A DNA stretch of 64,000 nt from Siphonodentalium dalli (Eukaryota; Mollusca; Scaphopoda; Gadilida; Siphonodentaliidae). Positions 1-10,035 of this stretch are shown here, piece by piece. The stretch is taken from the NCBI GenBank assembly GCA_032622095.1, contig CP136065.1, positions 248,867,474 to 248,931,473 of the forward strand, given 5' to 3'. Position numbers and translations under genes: made by a program. Positions within the stretch are counted from its first letter, which is position 1. The number at the start of each line of letters is the position of its first letter. Below the pieces are notes generated by a model, which was not told the origin of the DNA, did not search any database, and saw only the letters and a program-made list of their open reading frames with translations.

Positions 1-9
1 CTTCCCGGG

Positions 10-170
10 TACAATAATTCCCTAATTAATCGACAACTTAACCACAGCAGAATTATGGGTAACTTTTCAGGATTTAGTCGGAAATATGGCATGTTGCCAT
101 TCATCGGAAAGCTCTCAACCCATAATTCTGCTGTGGTTAAGGAGTCGATTAATTAGGGCATTACTCTATA
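10..170. mobile_element. Family A palindromic MITE, copy 1 (one arm shortened)
   Basis: Left arm matches the family (cgacaacttaaccacagcag, then the gaattatgggtaac block). The right arm lacks the internal ~60 bases beginning gagagctttccgatg and resumes at cccataattctgctg. The outer end reads ggcattactctata. The copy is an internally deleted foldback element. Confidence 0.85.
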
Positions 171-372
171 TACTGTACTACTACAAGCAGAAGTTTGAAA
201 CTTTATTTGCCAACCTTTTATAGTTTATGCTGACTCAATTAGTTTTGTCAGGTATTTGAACCTCATAATAAATTTGAAATTACTTCAAAACCAATTGAGC
301 CAAAGCAAAATCTAAAATCTTAACGAGTGTGGAAATTACATAAAATTAAAGGCATGAAATTGTGTAATCATG
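171..372 (+). repeat. Segment duplicated at 2336-2533 (first copy)
   Basis: Near-identical to 2336-2533. The match resumes at about 1010-1240 versus 2556-2800. The first copy is interrupted by a family B element and a family A element, while the second copy runs almost directly from one matching block to the next. No coding sign. Confidence 0.8.
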
Positions 373-376
373 CTGC

Positions 377-856
377 ACAAATTTGAGTTTAGTGTGCATG
401 TCATTTGCAGAATGATGTCCCCAGAGGGTGAATTTAGTGACGCTATCCCACATAGCAGGCTACCATCACCAGATTCACCCTCTTGGGACCTCATTCTGCA
501 TGGCCTCGTCTGCTATGGGAGACATAGACTCACCAAATGGTGAATATTGTGATGTACACCCATTGGGAACCTCGATTATGCAATGTGTCGTCTGCCAATT
601 TGGGGATATAGAGAAACTAAACTAAAGAAGAAATATAATCTAAGTTTCTACAAAAATTTTATAATAAAGAAACTTTCCAGAGAAGATGAGGCCTAAGAAG
701 AATGAGGTCCCCAGGGTGAAATTAGTGATGCTAGCCCGATATGCAGCGTCAGTTGATTTTATGTGAAGTTTTGAAAAACTATGCGGGATGGCGTCACTAA
801 ATTCACCTGCTGGGAACCTCATTCTGCAAATGACAGGCACCTTAATCTCAGGCCTG
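377..856. mobile_element. Family B hAT-like composite element, copy 1
   Basis: Begins with a degenerate terminus (caaatttgagtttagtg...catttgcag) and ends with its complement (ctgcaaatgacaggcacc...). It contains two hairpin modules of the gcagaatgaggtcccc type, joined by a middle segment with the 'cctcgattatgcaatgtgt' motif. A roughly 40-base insertion containing gttgattttatgtgaagt splits the second hairpin; similar sequence occurs at about 39746. No clean 8-bp duplication is visible. Confidence 0.7.
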
Positions 857-867
857 AACAGAGTATG

Positions 868-1003
868 TACACAGTAATGCTCTAAGTAATCTCGGTGAGA
901 GCTTTCCAATGAATGGCAACAAGCCATATTTCCGACTAAATCCTGAAAAGTTACCCATAATTCTGCTGTGGTTAAGGAGTCGATTACTTAGAGCATTACT
1001 GTA
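868..1003. mobile_element. Family A MITE, copy 2 (left arm mostly deleted)
   Basis: Starts acagtaatgctctaagtaat, jumps to gagagctttccaatg and keeps a complete right arm ending gagcattactgta. Only about 25 bases of the left arm remain. Confidence 0.85.
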
Positions 1004-1239
1004 CCCTGAATGGAACAGCTGATTCACTGTTGTGGACAATTCATTAAAATTTTGACTGACTTTGATTTTATGAGTTTCAAGTCCTTACAAAGCCAATCAT
1101 AAAATCTGAAAAGTTAGCAAGTAAAATTTAAAGACTGCCAAGGTTAAAGTTCACTGATCAAAGTATTCTTTGACAAAAGGGACTGTCTCAAAATGAACAT
1201 AAGATACTACAGATAACAAAGGTTGAGACATAATATCAT

Positions 1240-1932
1240 TAATACTATCTGCCCCATTGATTTTCACAAAATGCTATATTACAATATATAAGATGATGTT
1301 TGTGTCTTAATTTAAAGATACAGGCGGCCTTGGTGGTGGGTATGCTGTTAAAATATTCACCTCTGTCAAAAACCGCCACAAACAGAAAGAATAGTAAAAT
1401 ATAGACAGACTTTGTTCTTATACCAATCAGAAATATGGCATAAACAGCATGTTATTGTCAAATGTTTTGCCTTTGTTAACAAAAGCAAAAAACGTTACAG
1501 AACCTGGCTTTTGTTTAGATCCGGATATGGTAAACATAAGGAGCGTTATGTGTTACGGTTTTCCTGATATGGAAATAATAAAGAGCGTTTATATCATTTG
1601 TGTGTGATTAACCAATAGAATTGCGCTGTGTTATGTAAACATAAGCAAAACTTCTGTAATACGATCAGGCTCTTGTTTACGTACACCATCGTACGTCTTG
1701 ACGACAATATACTATTTACGCGCTGATTATGTTTGGGCACATGAACAAAACTATATATATTTTAATATTCCTTCTGTTGATGGCGATTTGAACAAATATG
1801 AATATTTCTGCAACGAACGCCGCCCGTGCCTTTAAATATATACTCTTAACATAATAAAAAAAAATGAATTTCATTAAATAAAATAATATACATCCTGATT
1901 CATATAACACATGACATTATATCAGCCCTGTG
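1240..1932. other. Unassigned AT-rich stretch
   Basis: No credible ORF, tandem repeat or hairpin element recognised. Confidence 0.5.
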
Positions 1933-1940
1933 GATGCAAG

Positions 1941-2194
1941 CAAGCCTTGAAATAGTGTGTCTGTCATTTGCAGAATGAGGTCCCCAGAGGGTGAATTTAG
2001 TGATGCTACCCCGCATAGCGGGCTAGCATCACCAAATTCACCCTCTGGTGACCTCATTCTGCTTACACCTGAGCAGAATGAGGTTCCCAGAGGGTGAATT
2101 TAGTGATGCTAGCCCGCTATGCGGGGTAGCATCACTAAATTCACCCTCTGGGGACCTCATTCTGCAAATGACAGACACACTATTACAAGGCTTG
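1941..2194. mobile_element. Family B hAT-like MITE, copy 2
   Basis: Termini are caagccttgaaatag and ctatta-caaggcttg, a near-perfect inverted pair. The flanks gatgcaag (1933-1940) and gatgcaaa (2195-2202) are an 8-bp duplication with one mismatch. The interior is two successive hairpins of the gcagaatgaggtcccc module around gatgctagcccgc. Eight-bp duplications and CA-starting ends are typical of the hAT superfamily. There is no transposase, so it is non-autonomous. Confidence 0.88.
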
Positions 2195-2274
2195 GATGCA
2201 AACTGAGATTTTGCATGCGGGGGTCGTCAAAGGTAAGCCCATGCAGGCCTAAGTTTTTGTATCAAATAATTCCC

Positions 2275-2334
2275 GGGCTCCCAGGGTTACTGATGGGTGT
2301 ATACGGGCTCCCAGGGTTACTGATGGGTGTATAG
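2275..2334 (+). repeat. 30-bp tandem duplication
   Basis: Two copies of gggctcccagggttactgat followed by gggtgtata. Confidence 0.85.
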
Positions 2335-2335
2335 A

Positions 2336-2800
2336 GTACTACTACAGGGAGTAGTTTGAAACTTTACTTGCCAACCTTTTATATTTTATGCTGACTCAAT
2401 TAGTTTTGTCAGGTATTTGAACCTCGTAATAAATTTTGAAATTACTTCAAAACCAATTGAGCCAAAGCAAAATCTAAAATCTTAACGAGTGTGGAAATTG
2501 CATGAAATTAAAGGCATGAAATTGTGTAATGATGGAATATAGCTCAACTCCCATATATAGAACAGCTGATTCACTGTCGTTGACAATTCATTAAAATTTG
2601 AAAAAAATTATTTTATGAGGTTCAACATCCTTACAAAACCAAGCATAAAATCTGAAATGTTGGCAAGTTCACTGATCAAAGTTACAAATTCTACTGAGAT
2701 ATAAAAGATTCTTTGACATGGGGGGGGGGGGGGGGCAGTCTCAAAATGAACAGGAGATATTACAGATAATATTATACAGATTGAGACATACTAGTAAACT
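2336..2800 (+). repeat. Second copy of the 171-1240 segment
   Basis: Shares 'tttgaaacttt..gccaacc' and the gaacagctgattcactgt block with the first copy. It lacks the MITE insertions of that copy, so it approximates the pre-insertion state. A 16-base G run lies inside at 2720-2735. Confidence 0.8.
2720..2735 (+). repeat. Poly-G tract (16 G)
   Basis: Uninterrupted run of 16 G replacing the 'aaaggga' of the duplicate segment near 1188. Confidence 0.95.
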
Positions 2801-3037
2801 TTGATTAGTGCACTGGCACAGGATCGTTTATGCTGCACCAGCAGTGCAGTAGAACTTGAGTTTATTGACATCAGCAATTCAACCAGAGTACAAGGAACCT
2901 TAGATATATAAGATATGAACAGACTGTGTAACTGACGAGGGTGACGATTGACATTATAACCATGAGTGCATTGAATGCTGACATAAGGATTACTACTCCT
3001 TTATTCCAAGGTAACCCAGCAAGTGACCAGTTACATG

Positions 3038-3254
3038 TACAGTAATGCCCTAAATAATCGACTCCTTAACCACAGCAGAATTATGGGTAACTTTCCAGGA
3101 TTTAGTCAGAAATATCGCTTGTTGCCATTCATCAGAAAGCTCTCATTGAGAGCTTTCCGTTGAATGGCAACAAGCCATATTTCCGACTAAATCCTGAAAA
3201 ATTACCAATAATTCTGTTGTGGTTAAGGAGTCGATTATTTAGGGCATTACTGTA
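3038..3254. mobile_element. Family A MITE, copy 3 (full length)
   Basis: Complete palindrome starting TA-cagtaatgccctaaataat and ending ggcattactg-TA. The two ~105-bp arms are near-perfect inverted copies meeting at agctctcattgagagct. TA flanks on both sides fit a Tc1/mariner-type target duplication. No transposase is present. Confidence 0.92.
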
Positions 3255-3579
3255 TATATAATTACTCTGGATACAGGACTCGTCTGTACTAACTACTGGA
3301 AGTCATGGACACTCTTGTGAAACCTTGTCTGACACTGAAGTATCAAACCATCAATAAATAATGTGGTATGCTGATCATGCATCTACCATGTACATGCTGT
3401 AAAGCTGAAAGCTGTTGATGTTTTCCATTTTCTTATTGTATGGAAATCAATATGACATGACAGTATTTTAATAGTTACTATCAAAAGAAAACAGTTCTCT
3501 GGTGGACAAGAGTAACATCTTTTAAAAGTGTATTGGCTTATATTGTGTGGATCAATACAATTAATGTAAAGTTATGTGG

Positions 3580-4110
3580 ATAAGCCTGGATATAGTATGT
3601 CTGATATTTGCAGAATGAGGTCCCCAGGACATTAGGCTAGCATCACCAAATTCACCCTCTGGGGACCTCATTCTGCTTAGGCCTCATCTTCTGGGAAGTA
3701 TCTATAGTCTCAAATTAAAATTGTTGTGAAATTAGTGATGCTATCCCGCAGTGGGCTAGCATCACCAAATTCACCCTCTGTGGACCTCATTCTGCTTAGG
3801 CCTCATCTTCTGGGATGTAGCTATAGTCTCAAATTAAAATTGTTGTGAATTTAGTGATGCTATCCCGCAGTGGGCTAGCATCACCAAATTCACCCTCTGG
3901 GGACCTCATTCTGCTTAGGCCTCATCTTCTGGGATGTAGCTATAGTCTCAAATTAACATTGTTTTTAGTTATATTTTCCCTTGCATAATCGAGGTGAACA
4001 TCACCAACTTCAACTGGGGAACTTCAATCTGATACTAGGTCTCCCATAGCAGCTGAGGCCTGATCAGAATGATGTCCCCATGGGTGTATTTGGTGATGCT
4101 AGCCCACTAT
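3580..4110. mobile_element. Family B composite element, copy 3, with internal tandem repeats
   Basis: Starts at a degenerate terminus (agcctggatatagtatgtctg). It contains three successive ~120-bp units, each running from gtgaa(a/t)ttagtgatgcta through gcctcatcttctgggatgta. It then has the family middle segment (aacttcaactggggaac) and a last hairpin start at gcagaatg-like 4071. Unit-level expansion inside a MITE is visible at 3720-3960. Confidence 0.75.
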
Positions 4111-4277
4111 GCGTTTGCAGTATGTTTATCACCCAATTATTTGTCCCAAATAAAGTAGTAAATATTTACATCTGTGCGTAATTCATACACTGTGGTCTCT
4201 GAAATGGTAAAGTCAATGTGGTTGGAAATTGGAAACATGGAATGTTCTACAATCTTAGTTGATTGGTACATTCTGCC

Positions 4278-4355
4278 ATTGGAGGTAGTGTTTGGATATT
4301 AATCAATTGATTTTATATTGGAGGTAGTGTTTGGATATTAATCAATTGATTTTAT
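4278..4355 (+). repeat. 39-bp tandem duplication
   Basis: The unit ttggaggtagtgtttggata plus ttaatcaattgattttat occurs twice head to tail. Confidence 0.85.
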
Positions 4356-4382
4356 TCACTGAAATGAGTCCACAATATGACT

Positions 4383-4590
4383 TTAAAGGGGTCCAAGGCA
4401 CTCAAAGTGGATAAATGTGCAAAAAATATTGATGTCTGCAAAAACATCACCTGCACTGAGATGAATATGTCGAAATAAATGAACTTTGTTCTTATATTCA
4501 TTATTGATAGTACTCCAATGATATTTCACGTGTTGAACCATTGTAATGTAAGCAAAACTGTTACAGTGATTTGTCAATAATTTTGATTAA
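4383..4590. mobile_element. Possible TTAA-type element M (one end)
   Basis: Begins TTAAAGGGGTCCAAGGCACT. Related ends occur at about 37703 (ttaaagggacccaaggc) and, inverted, at 24511-24534 (ggccttgagtccctttaa). The other end is not resolved, so the right boundary is a guess. Confidence 0.45.
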
Positions 4591-4614
4591 ACTTAAGTAT
4601 CTTATTGGGACTAT

Positions 4615-4835
4615 TACAGTAATGCTCTAATTAATCGACCTCTTAACCACAGCAGAATTATGGGTAACTTTTCAGGATAAATTTAGTCGGAAATATGGCT
4701 TGTTGCCATTCTTCCAAAAGCTCTCGGGAAGAGCTTTCCGATGAATGGCAACAAGCCATATTTCCGACTAAATCCTGAAAAGTTACCCATAATTCTGCTG
4801 TGGTTAAAGAGTTGATTACTTAGAGCATTACTGTA
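4615..4835. mobile_element. Family A MITE, copy 4 (full length)
   Basis: Full palindrome between TA dinucleotides, starting cagtaatgctctaattaatc. The left arm has a few extra bases (aggataaatttagtcgg) compared with other copies; the same extra bases occur in the copy at 36676. Confidence 0.92.
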
Positions 4836-4988
4836 CATGTAGTATCGAATATAACTCCAAGAAATATATTAAATTAACTACAGTTAACTACAGCAAAATC
4901 ATTAATTAACTAAAGCATTCAGTGGAATATATAAATGTGCATGCAATTAAAACCAAGTCCCAAAGGATGTTTAACAGGTTATCATGCT

Positions 4989-5388
4989 TTAACCCTTTAC
5001 CCAACAAACCGGCCAAAAACGGCCAAATAAAGCTGCAACAGCCTAAATTATCTTGGGTCTGTCTCAATAAAACCATACAAATATGGATATCATTGGAACC
5101 GGCTCATTGACCACATTGTGATGGTTACAGTTATGCCCTGTGCCAATGCATTCTCTTATATATGCGAGTCGACCATAGGTCGCCTCGCATATATAAGAGA
5201 ATGCATTGGCCTAAAAAAAATCTTTTTTTAACACTTTTTACCATTTTTTCTTACATTCTTTAACAATTTTATAATTTTTAATGTGTTAAGCCAATGCATT
5301 CTCTTATATATGCGAGGCGACCTATGGTCGACTCGCATATATAAGAGAATGCATTGGCACAGGGCCCTTCTGTTGGGTAAAGGGTTAA
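4989..5388 (-). mobile_element. Family C TTAA-type (piggyBac-like) MITE, copy 1
   Basis: Bounded by TTAA-CCCTTTACCCAACA and TGTTGGGTAAAGGG-TTAA. It contains two 67-bp hairpin cassettes (5143-5209 and 5291-5357; each begins ccaatgcattctcttatata and ends with its complement) in opposite internal order, joined by an AT-rich linker with ttaacaattttataatt. TTAA flanks and ends starting CCC are the piggyBac signature. No transposase. It is inverted relative to the copy at 5845. Confidence 0.93.
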
Positions 5389-5844
5389 AGGCATTTTATT
5401 TTTTATTACTTGGTTTACGGATTCCCCCAATCCCAAAAAGTTGGGGTTTTTTTTATTGCCGCCGATGGCTATATATTAATGCGGACACATAAAAAATAAG
5501 CAATGTTTATGGTACACTTCATATCTAGTAAGTAAATACACAAGGAACACAACTACCAGATTTTCCAATTTATAAGTTGGAAGATCACTGGCCACATGGC
5601 AAATGTTGATCTTGGTAATAATTTTGTTAATCTATCGGTCTCATTTCCCCATGCAATATTTTGACAAACTTTATACCTATTTTTTTAATATTTTTTTCAT
5701 CCCACATCTTTGAGTCACAAAAATCCATAAACCAAGTAATAAAAACTTTAATTCTTTATCAAGTATCAAGTAAGAACAGTTTTTGGGCAAAAAAAGAAGA
5801 TTTGTCACCCTTAATTCTCAACCAAGAATGACACATATCTGGAC
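5389..5844. other. Spacer between two inverted family C copies
   Basis: The outer parts of the spacer are themselves inverted repeats: 'attacttggtttacgga' near 5406-5421 against 'tccataaaccaagtaat' near 5725-5742. The inverted relationship therefore continues beyond the MITEs. No coding sign. Confidence 0.7.
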
Positions 5845-6244
5845 TTAACCCTTTACCCAACAGAAGGGCCCTGTGCCAATGCATTCTCTTATATATGCGA
5901 GTCGACCATAGGTCGCCTCGCATATATAAGAGAATGCATTGGCTTAACACATTAAAAATTATAAAATTGTTAAAGAATGTAAGAAAAAATGGTAAAAAGT
6001 GTTAAAAAAAGTTTTTTTTTAGGCCAATGCATTCTCTTATATATGCGAGGTGACCTATGGTCGACTCGCATATATAAGAGAATGCATTGGCACAGGGCAT
6101 AACTGTAACTATCACAATGTGGTCAAGGAGCCGGTTCCAATGATATCCATATTTGTATGGTTTTATTGAGACAGACCGAAGATATTTTAGGCTGTTGAAG
6201 CTTTATTTGGCCGGTTTTGGCCGGTTTGTTGGGTAAAGGGTTAA
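5845..6244 (+). mobile_element. Family C TTAA-type MITE, copy 2
   Basis: TTAA-CCCTTTACCCAACAGAA at the left, ending ttgttgggtaaaggg-TTAA. Two hairpin cassettes are separated by the linker ttaacacattaaaaattata. The subterminal right part (gaccgaagatattttaggct) matches the other copies with only scattered differences, which suggests recent spread. Confidence 0.93.
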
Positions 6245-6390
6245 TCTCGTACCGTCTAAAAATATTATAATATCAAAATCTCATCAAATAATGATAACTG
6301 GGGGTCGTCTTCTGCTCATTTTGTTGGGTTAAGGGTTAAAACAAGGGATTGTCATTCCTATCTCAAACATGCTACAAATCTCCATGTCTC

Positions 6391-6777
6391 CAGGGGCGCC
6401 GGAATCATCCAAGGGGAGGGGGGGGCAGAGCCTACAAAAAGGGCACTTTTCCGCAAAAAAGGGCATTTTCTCCGCAAACTCGGGAAAATAACCATAAATT
6501 CATTGTTGAAAAAATCCCTATTTTAATGGTATTTGTCGGTTTTTATGGTCGTTTTGTGATAAAATTGACAAAAAATTAATATTCCTTATGAAATTGGTGG
6601 TATTTGGACCAAAAAAGTCACATTTTGCTATAAAAACACGAGATTAAACACACAAAAAGCATTTTCTTCTCCAGAAAAAGGGCAAGTCCTGCCCCCGCTC
6701 GCCCCCCTTGGTCAAGGGCAGGGGGGTCAGCTGCCCCCTCTGCCCCCTCTGCCCCCCCCCCTCTTCCGGCGCCCCTG
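6391..6777. mobile_element. hAT-like non-autonomous element, GC-rich ends
   Basis: Termini CAGGGGCGCCGGAA and TTCCGGCGCCCCTG are perfect inverted repeats. They are flanked by a perfect 8-bp duplication catgtctc (6383-6390 and 6778-6785). Subterminal G/C-rich tracts (aaggggaggggggggcagag; gccccctctgcccc) frame an AT-rich core. The duplication size and CAGGG ends place it with hAT elements. No transposase. Confidence 0.93.
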
Positions 6778-6785
6778 CATGTCTC

Positions 6786-7149
6786 TATCAAGCATATAAT
6801 ACAACATTTATAGTATCCTCATGATTCTGCCTATGAGCATGAATATATAATTAGTATATGATGCCATGAATCTTTGCTATGGTAACGCTCGTAGAAATCA
6901 TATTCCACCAGTACAAAACCTGGGAACTTTTATAAAGTTGAAAATATAACACAGGGAATATATTTCTTAATGATTATCTGTTCCTTGATAGTGTACTTCA
7001 CAAAATGTGAAGGTCCCAACTCGAAATTGCAAGCTTTTCTGTGACTTTTGAGAACCGATATCGCAATTAACATTAAATTAATTACCCTGGAAAAATTGTA
7101 AGAAACGCAAAGCAAAATCGCTCACAAAGTCACTTAAATTGTGAAATTG
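6786..7149. other. Unassigned stretch
   Basis: No repeat, hairpin or credible ORF recognised. Confidence 0.4.
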
Positions 7150-7374
7150 TTAAATTGTGTGAATTTTTTTGAATTTTTTTTGGGTTGAATTGTTTTTGGG
7201 TATGCTTAAGCATGCTATAGCGAATTTAAAAACAAACTGGATAAGTCCTTAGGGGCATGTTATAACTCAAAACTATCACCAAGTATTCATAGTAATAATT
7301 TTGATGCCCATGAAAAACGTAAGATTCCCTGGCACTAAACCTACAAAATATAAGCCTGGCACTGAAAGAGTTAA
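7150..7374. mobile_element. Family E-related TTAA element fragment
   Basis: Ends ggcactgaaagagttaa like other family E termini. The interior ('aagcatgctatagcga', 'gcatgttataactcaaaact', 'acgtaagattccctggcact') matches 10140-10310 inside the E element. The left boundary is placed at a TTAA. Confidence 0.6.
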
Positions 7375-7832
7375 TACAGCTGATTTCATGTTGTCAGGAA
7401 ACATGAACTGAACAAGATCTGAATTACAATAAATTCATCATTGACACACATTGATGTGTGCATGACTTATAACTGAGATAATTACAAGCATAATGACAAA
7501 CCTTTTAATAGGGAGTCCTTTCAATCCACACATATTGGCTGTTAACATGTTATGAAATAAAATAATATGCAACTGGCATCCACCTGTTAAGATGTGAGAG
7601 AAGGCATATGTGCTGAGTACTAATGGAATCACAGGATAAGTGGATCCATGAAGGTTACATGTATACAACAGAAATCATTAGGATGTCATGGCCAGCACAG
7701 CTCACAAAACTGGGAAGAGAGCACATGTTTCATGTGGATGCCACAATGTACTCTCAATGTACTGCAAGAGATCAAGGACCTGGCTTGAAGCCAGTTACAT
7801 TTTGTATATCAGGGTCATGGCTTGAAGCCAGT
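7375..7832. other. Unassigned stretch with a short duplication
   Basis: The motif ggcttgaagccagttaca occurs at 7782-7799 and again at 7820-7836, where family A copy 5 begins within it. Nothing else recognised. Confidence 0.5.
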
Positions 7833-8048
7833 TACAGTAATGCTCTAATTAATCGACCTCTTAACCACAGCAGAATTATGGGTAACTTTTCAGGATTTAG
7901 TCAGAAATATGGCTTGTTGCCATTCATCGGAAAGCTCTCACGAGAGCTTTCCGATGAATGGCAACAAGCCATATTTCCGACTAAATCCTGAAAAGTTACC
8001 CATAATTCTGCTGTGGTTAAGAGGTCGATTAATTAGAGCATTACTGTA
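7833..8048. mobile_element. Family A MITE, copy 5 (reference-like)
   Basis: Full palindrome between TA dinucleotides. The arms meet at agctctcacgagagct. This copy is close to consensus and served as the reference for comparing copy 13. Confidence 0.93.
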
Positions 8049-8771
8049 TATCAGGGTCACTATCCTCTCATAGACTTTGATGCTGTTAACCCTTCAATGA
8101 CTGGAGCTTCCTGAAATTTTGCGAAAACCCTGTGTCAAAGAATTTCTTTTATATATACGAGTCTCCCATATGGAGCCTCGCACCATATAATAGAATATAT
8201 TGGCCTAACAATATTTACCTTGACCTTGTAAGCCAGTGCATTCTCATATATATGAATTCTTTATTTTTACTTGAGTTACAGCCATTTTTCGACTTAGAAT
8301 TTGCCAGGTTTCATAACATTTTGGTTTCTGACTGATAACCATAGTTTGCATTATTAAGAAGCCCTTTTCACAACTTAATTTCACCTGATTTAATAACAAC
8401 CATTATAAGTTAACTAACATGCGTATTTAGCCATGCCCAGCAATGCTCTTGTCACCTCTGTTTACGAAAACCCTGTGCCAATGTATTCTCTTTTATATGC
8501 AAGTCTCCCATAAGGAGACTCACATATATAAGAGAATACATTGGCCTAACAATATTTACCTTGGCCTTGTAAACCAGTGCATTCTCTTATATATATGAGT
8601 ATACCTATGGGAGACTCATATATATAAGAGATTATTATCCATCCCTTAACTAACACCGTTTCCGATTGGGCAAAAGCCGCCACGTGATAGTCCTGGAAAA
8701 AGTAATATTGGACGCCCGAATGTCATATTGGACTCCCAAGTGTGCAATATGACTTTTTTATCGGGACTCTG

Positions 8772-8779
8772 TGACGTCA
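8772..8779. promoter_or_regulatory. CRE-like palindrome TGACGTCA
   Basis: Perfect CREB/ATF consensus. Similar sites occur at 12828-12835 and 44236-44243. No adjacent gene is visible, so any function is unsupported. Confidence 0.3.
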
Positions 8780-9023
8780 CGAATTAACTTTTGCGAAATG
8801 AATCGGTGAAAGTGTGATGCGCGCGCAACACTGGTGAATTAGCAGACGTTTCACTTCCGCATTGAGTTTTGTTTTTCATTTCCGTGTTTACTGTTCCAAA
8901 TTATGCTTTCTGATGATCAATACAGGCTTTAATAGAGAATTAAGTGCCGACAAATACCAAAAGTAACCACTAAAGTTGTATTCCCAAAATTTGGATAAAC
9001 ATACAGATGGATAATAAAAATGT

Positions 9024-9191
9024 CATTATACAATGTTGTGTACATTATGAGTTTTTCTTGTACTCGTCCAGGTTGTGGTGAAAAGTCATATTGGACTCGA
9101 CACTGCATGCGTGTCTCGTCCAATATGACTTTTCACCACAACCTGGACTCGTACAAGAAAAACACATACTGTACACAACATTGTATAATAA
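9024..9191. repeat. Imperfect palindrome (~168 bp)
   Basis: The left arm (attatacaatgttgtgtac ... gtggtgaaaagtcatattgg) is the complement of the right arm (ccaatatgacttttcacc ... gtacacaacattgtataat). Centre near ctgcatgcgtg. Confidence 0.88.
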
Positions 9192-9259
9192 CTTTATAAT
9201 ACGCACTGGCACATGATGTTAATGCTTCACCAACTCAGCTCCCATCATGAAAGGATTAA

Positions 9260-9432
9260 AAGATTAAAGGATTAAAGCACCAGGTTTTACAAGATTCTTG
9301 TAAATTCAGGAAAAAGCTCATTATACAATTTTTGACATAATCAGAATTAAATGATCACTGAATTAATATAATCATGTTTATAGCAGTTTATAGTGATAAG
9401 TTTCTCTAATAAATGCTGGATGTACATCAGAG
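9260..9432. other. Unassigned short gap
   Basis: AT-rich. The word aggattaaa is repeated at the start; nothing else seen. Confidence 0.4.
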
Positions 9433-9627
9433 TACAGTAATGCTCTAATTAATCGACCTCTTAAACACAGCAGAATTATGGGTAACTTTTCAGGATTTAG
9501 TCGGAAATATGGCTTGTGGCGAGAGCTTTCCGATGAATGGCAACAAGCCATATTTCCGACTAAATCCTGAAAAGTTACCCATAATTCTGCTGTGGTTAAG
9601 AGGTCGATTAATTAGAGCATTACTGTA
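9433..9627. mobile_element. Family A MITE, copy 6 (small central deletion)
   Basis: TA-flanked palindrome. The centre is missing part of the left arm (gcttgtggcgagagctttcc), which removes the usual ttgccattcatcgg. Confidence 0.9.
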
Positions 9628-10035
9628 TTTGGCAATAAATTCCAATATATGAATGACTACAAAGAGGCCCATGACATTACCGGTAACTTCTTTCAATTGT
9701 TTTACTCTGGGTCGCATATGTCACACGCATAAGTTCAGTGATAATTTAACCCTTTTATGACGGGAGCTGCACTGGTGCAGCATTAAATATCCTGTGCATT
9801 CTCTTATAAATAAGAGTCTCCCACAGGGAGCCTCGTATATATAAGAGAATTCACTGGCCTACACGGTCAAGGTAAATATTGGAAGGCCAATGTATTCTCT
9901 TATATGTGAGACTCCTTATAGGAGACTTGCATATTAAAGAGAATACATTGGTACAGGGTTTTAGTAAACAGAGGTGACAAGAGCATCGCTGGCCATGGCT
10001 AAATATGCCTGTTAGTTAACGTATAATGGTTGTTA

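Larger units (their letters stand above)
8633..9195. mobile_element. Unclassified insertion inside family D, with terminal palindrome
   Basis: Interrupts the D-type sequence between 'tatataagaga' and 'cactggcac'. It contains repeated catattggac/gtccaatatg words, a full CRE-like tgacgtca at 8772-8779 and a palindrome at its right end. Boundaries are inferred from the interruption only. Confidence 0.5.
8086..9259 (+). mobile_element. Family D TTAA-type element complex, copy 1
   Basis: Starts TTAACCCTTCAATGACTGGA and ends ccatcatgaaaggattaa, a degenerate inverted pair. It contains diverged hairpin cassettes (about 8140-8205, 8478-8548, 8576-8632; e.g. ccaatgtattctcttttata). Between them lies a segment that is the uninterrupted inverted counterpart of 9980-10935. 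A further insertion of about 560 bp (8633-9195) splits the right part. Confidence 0.7.
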
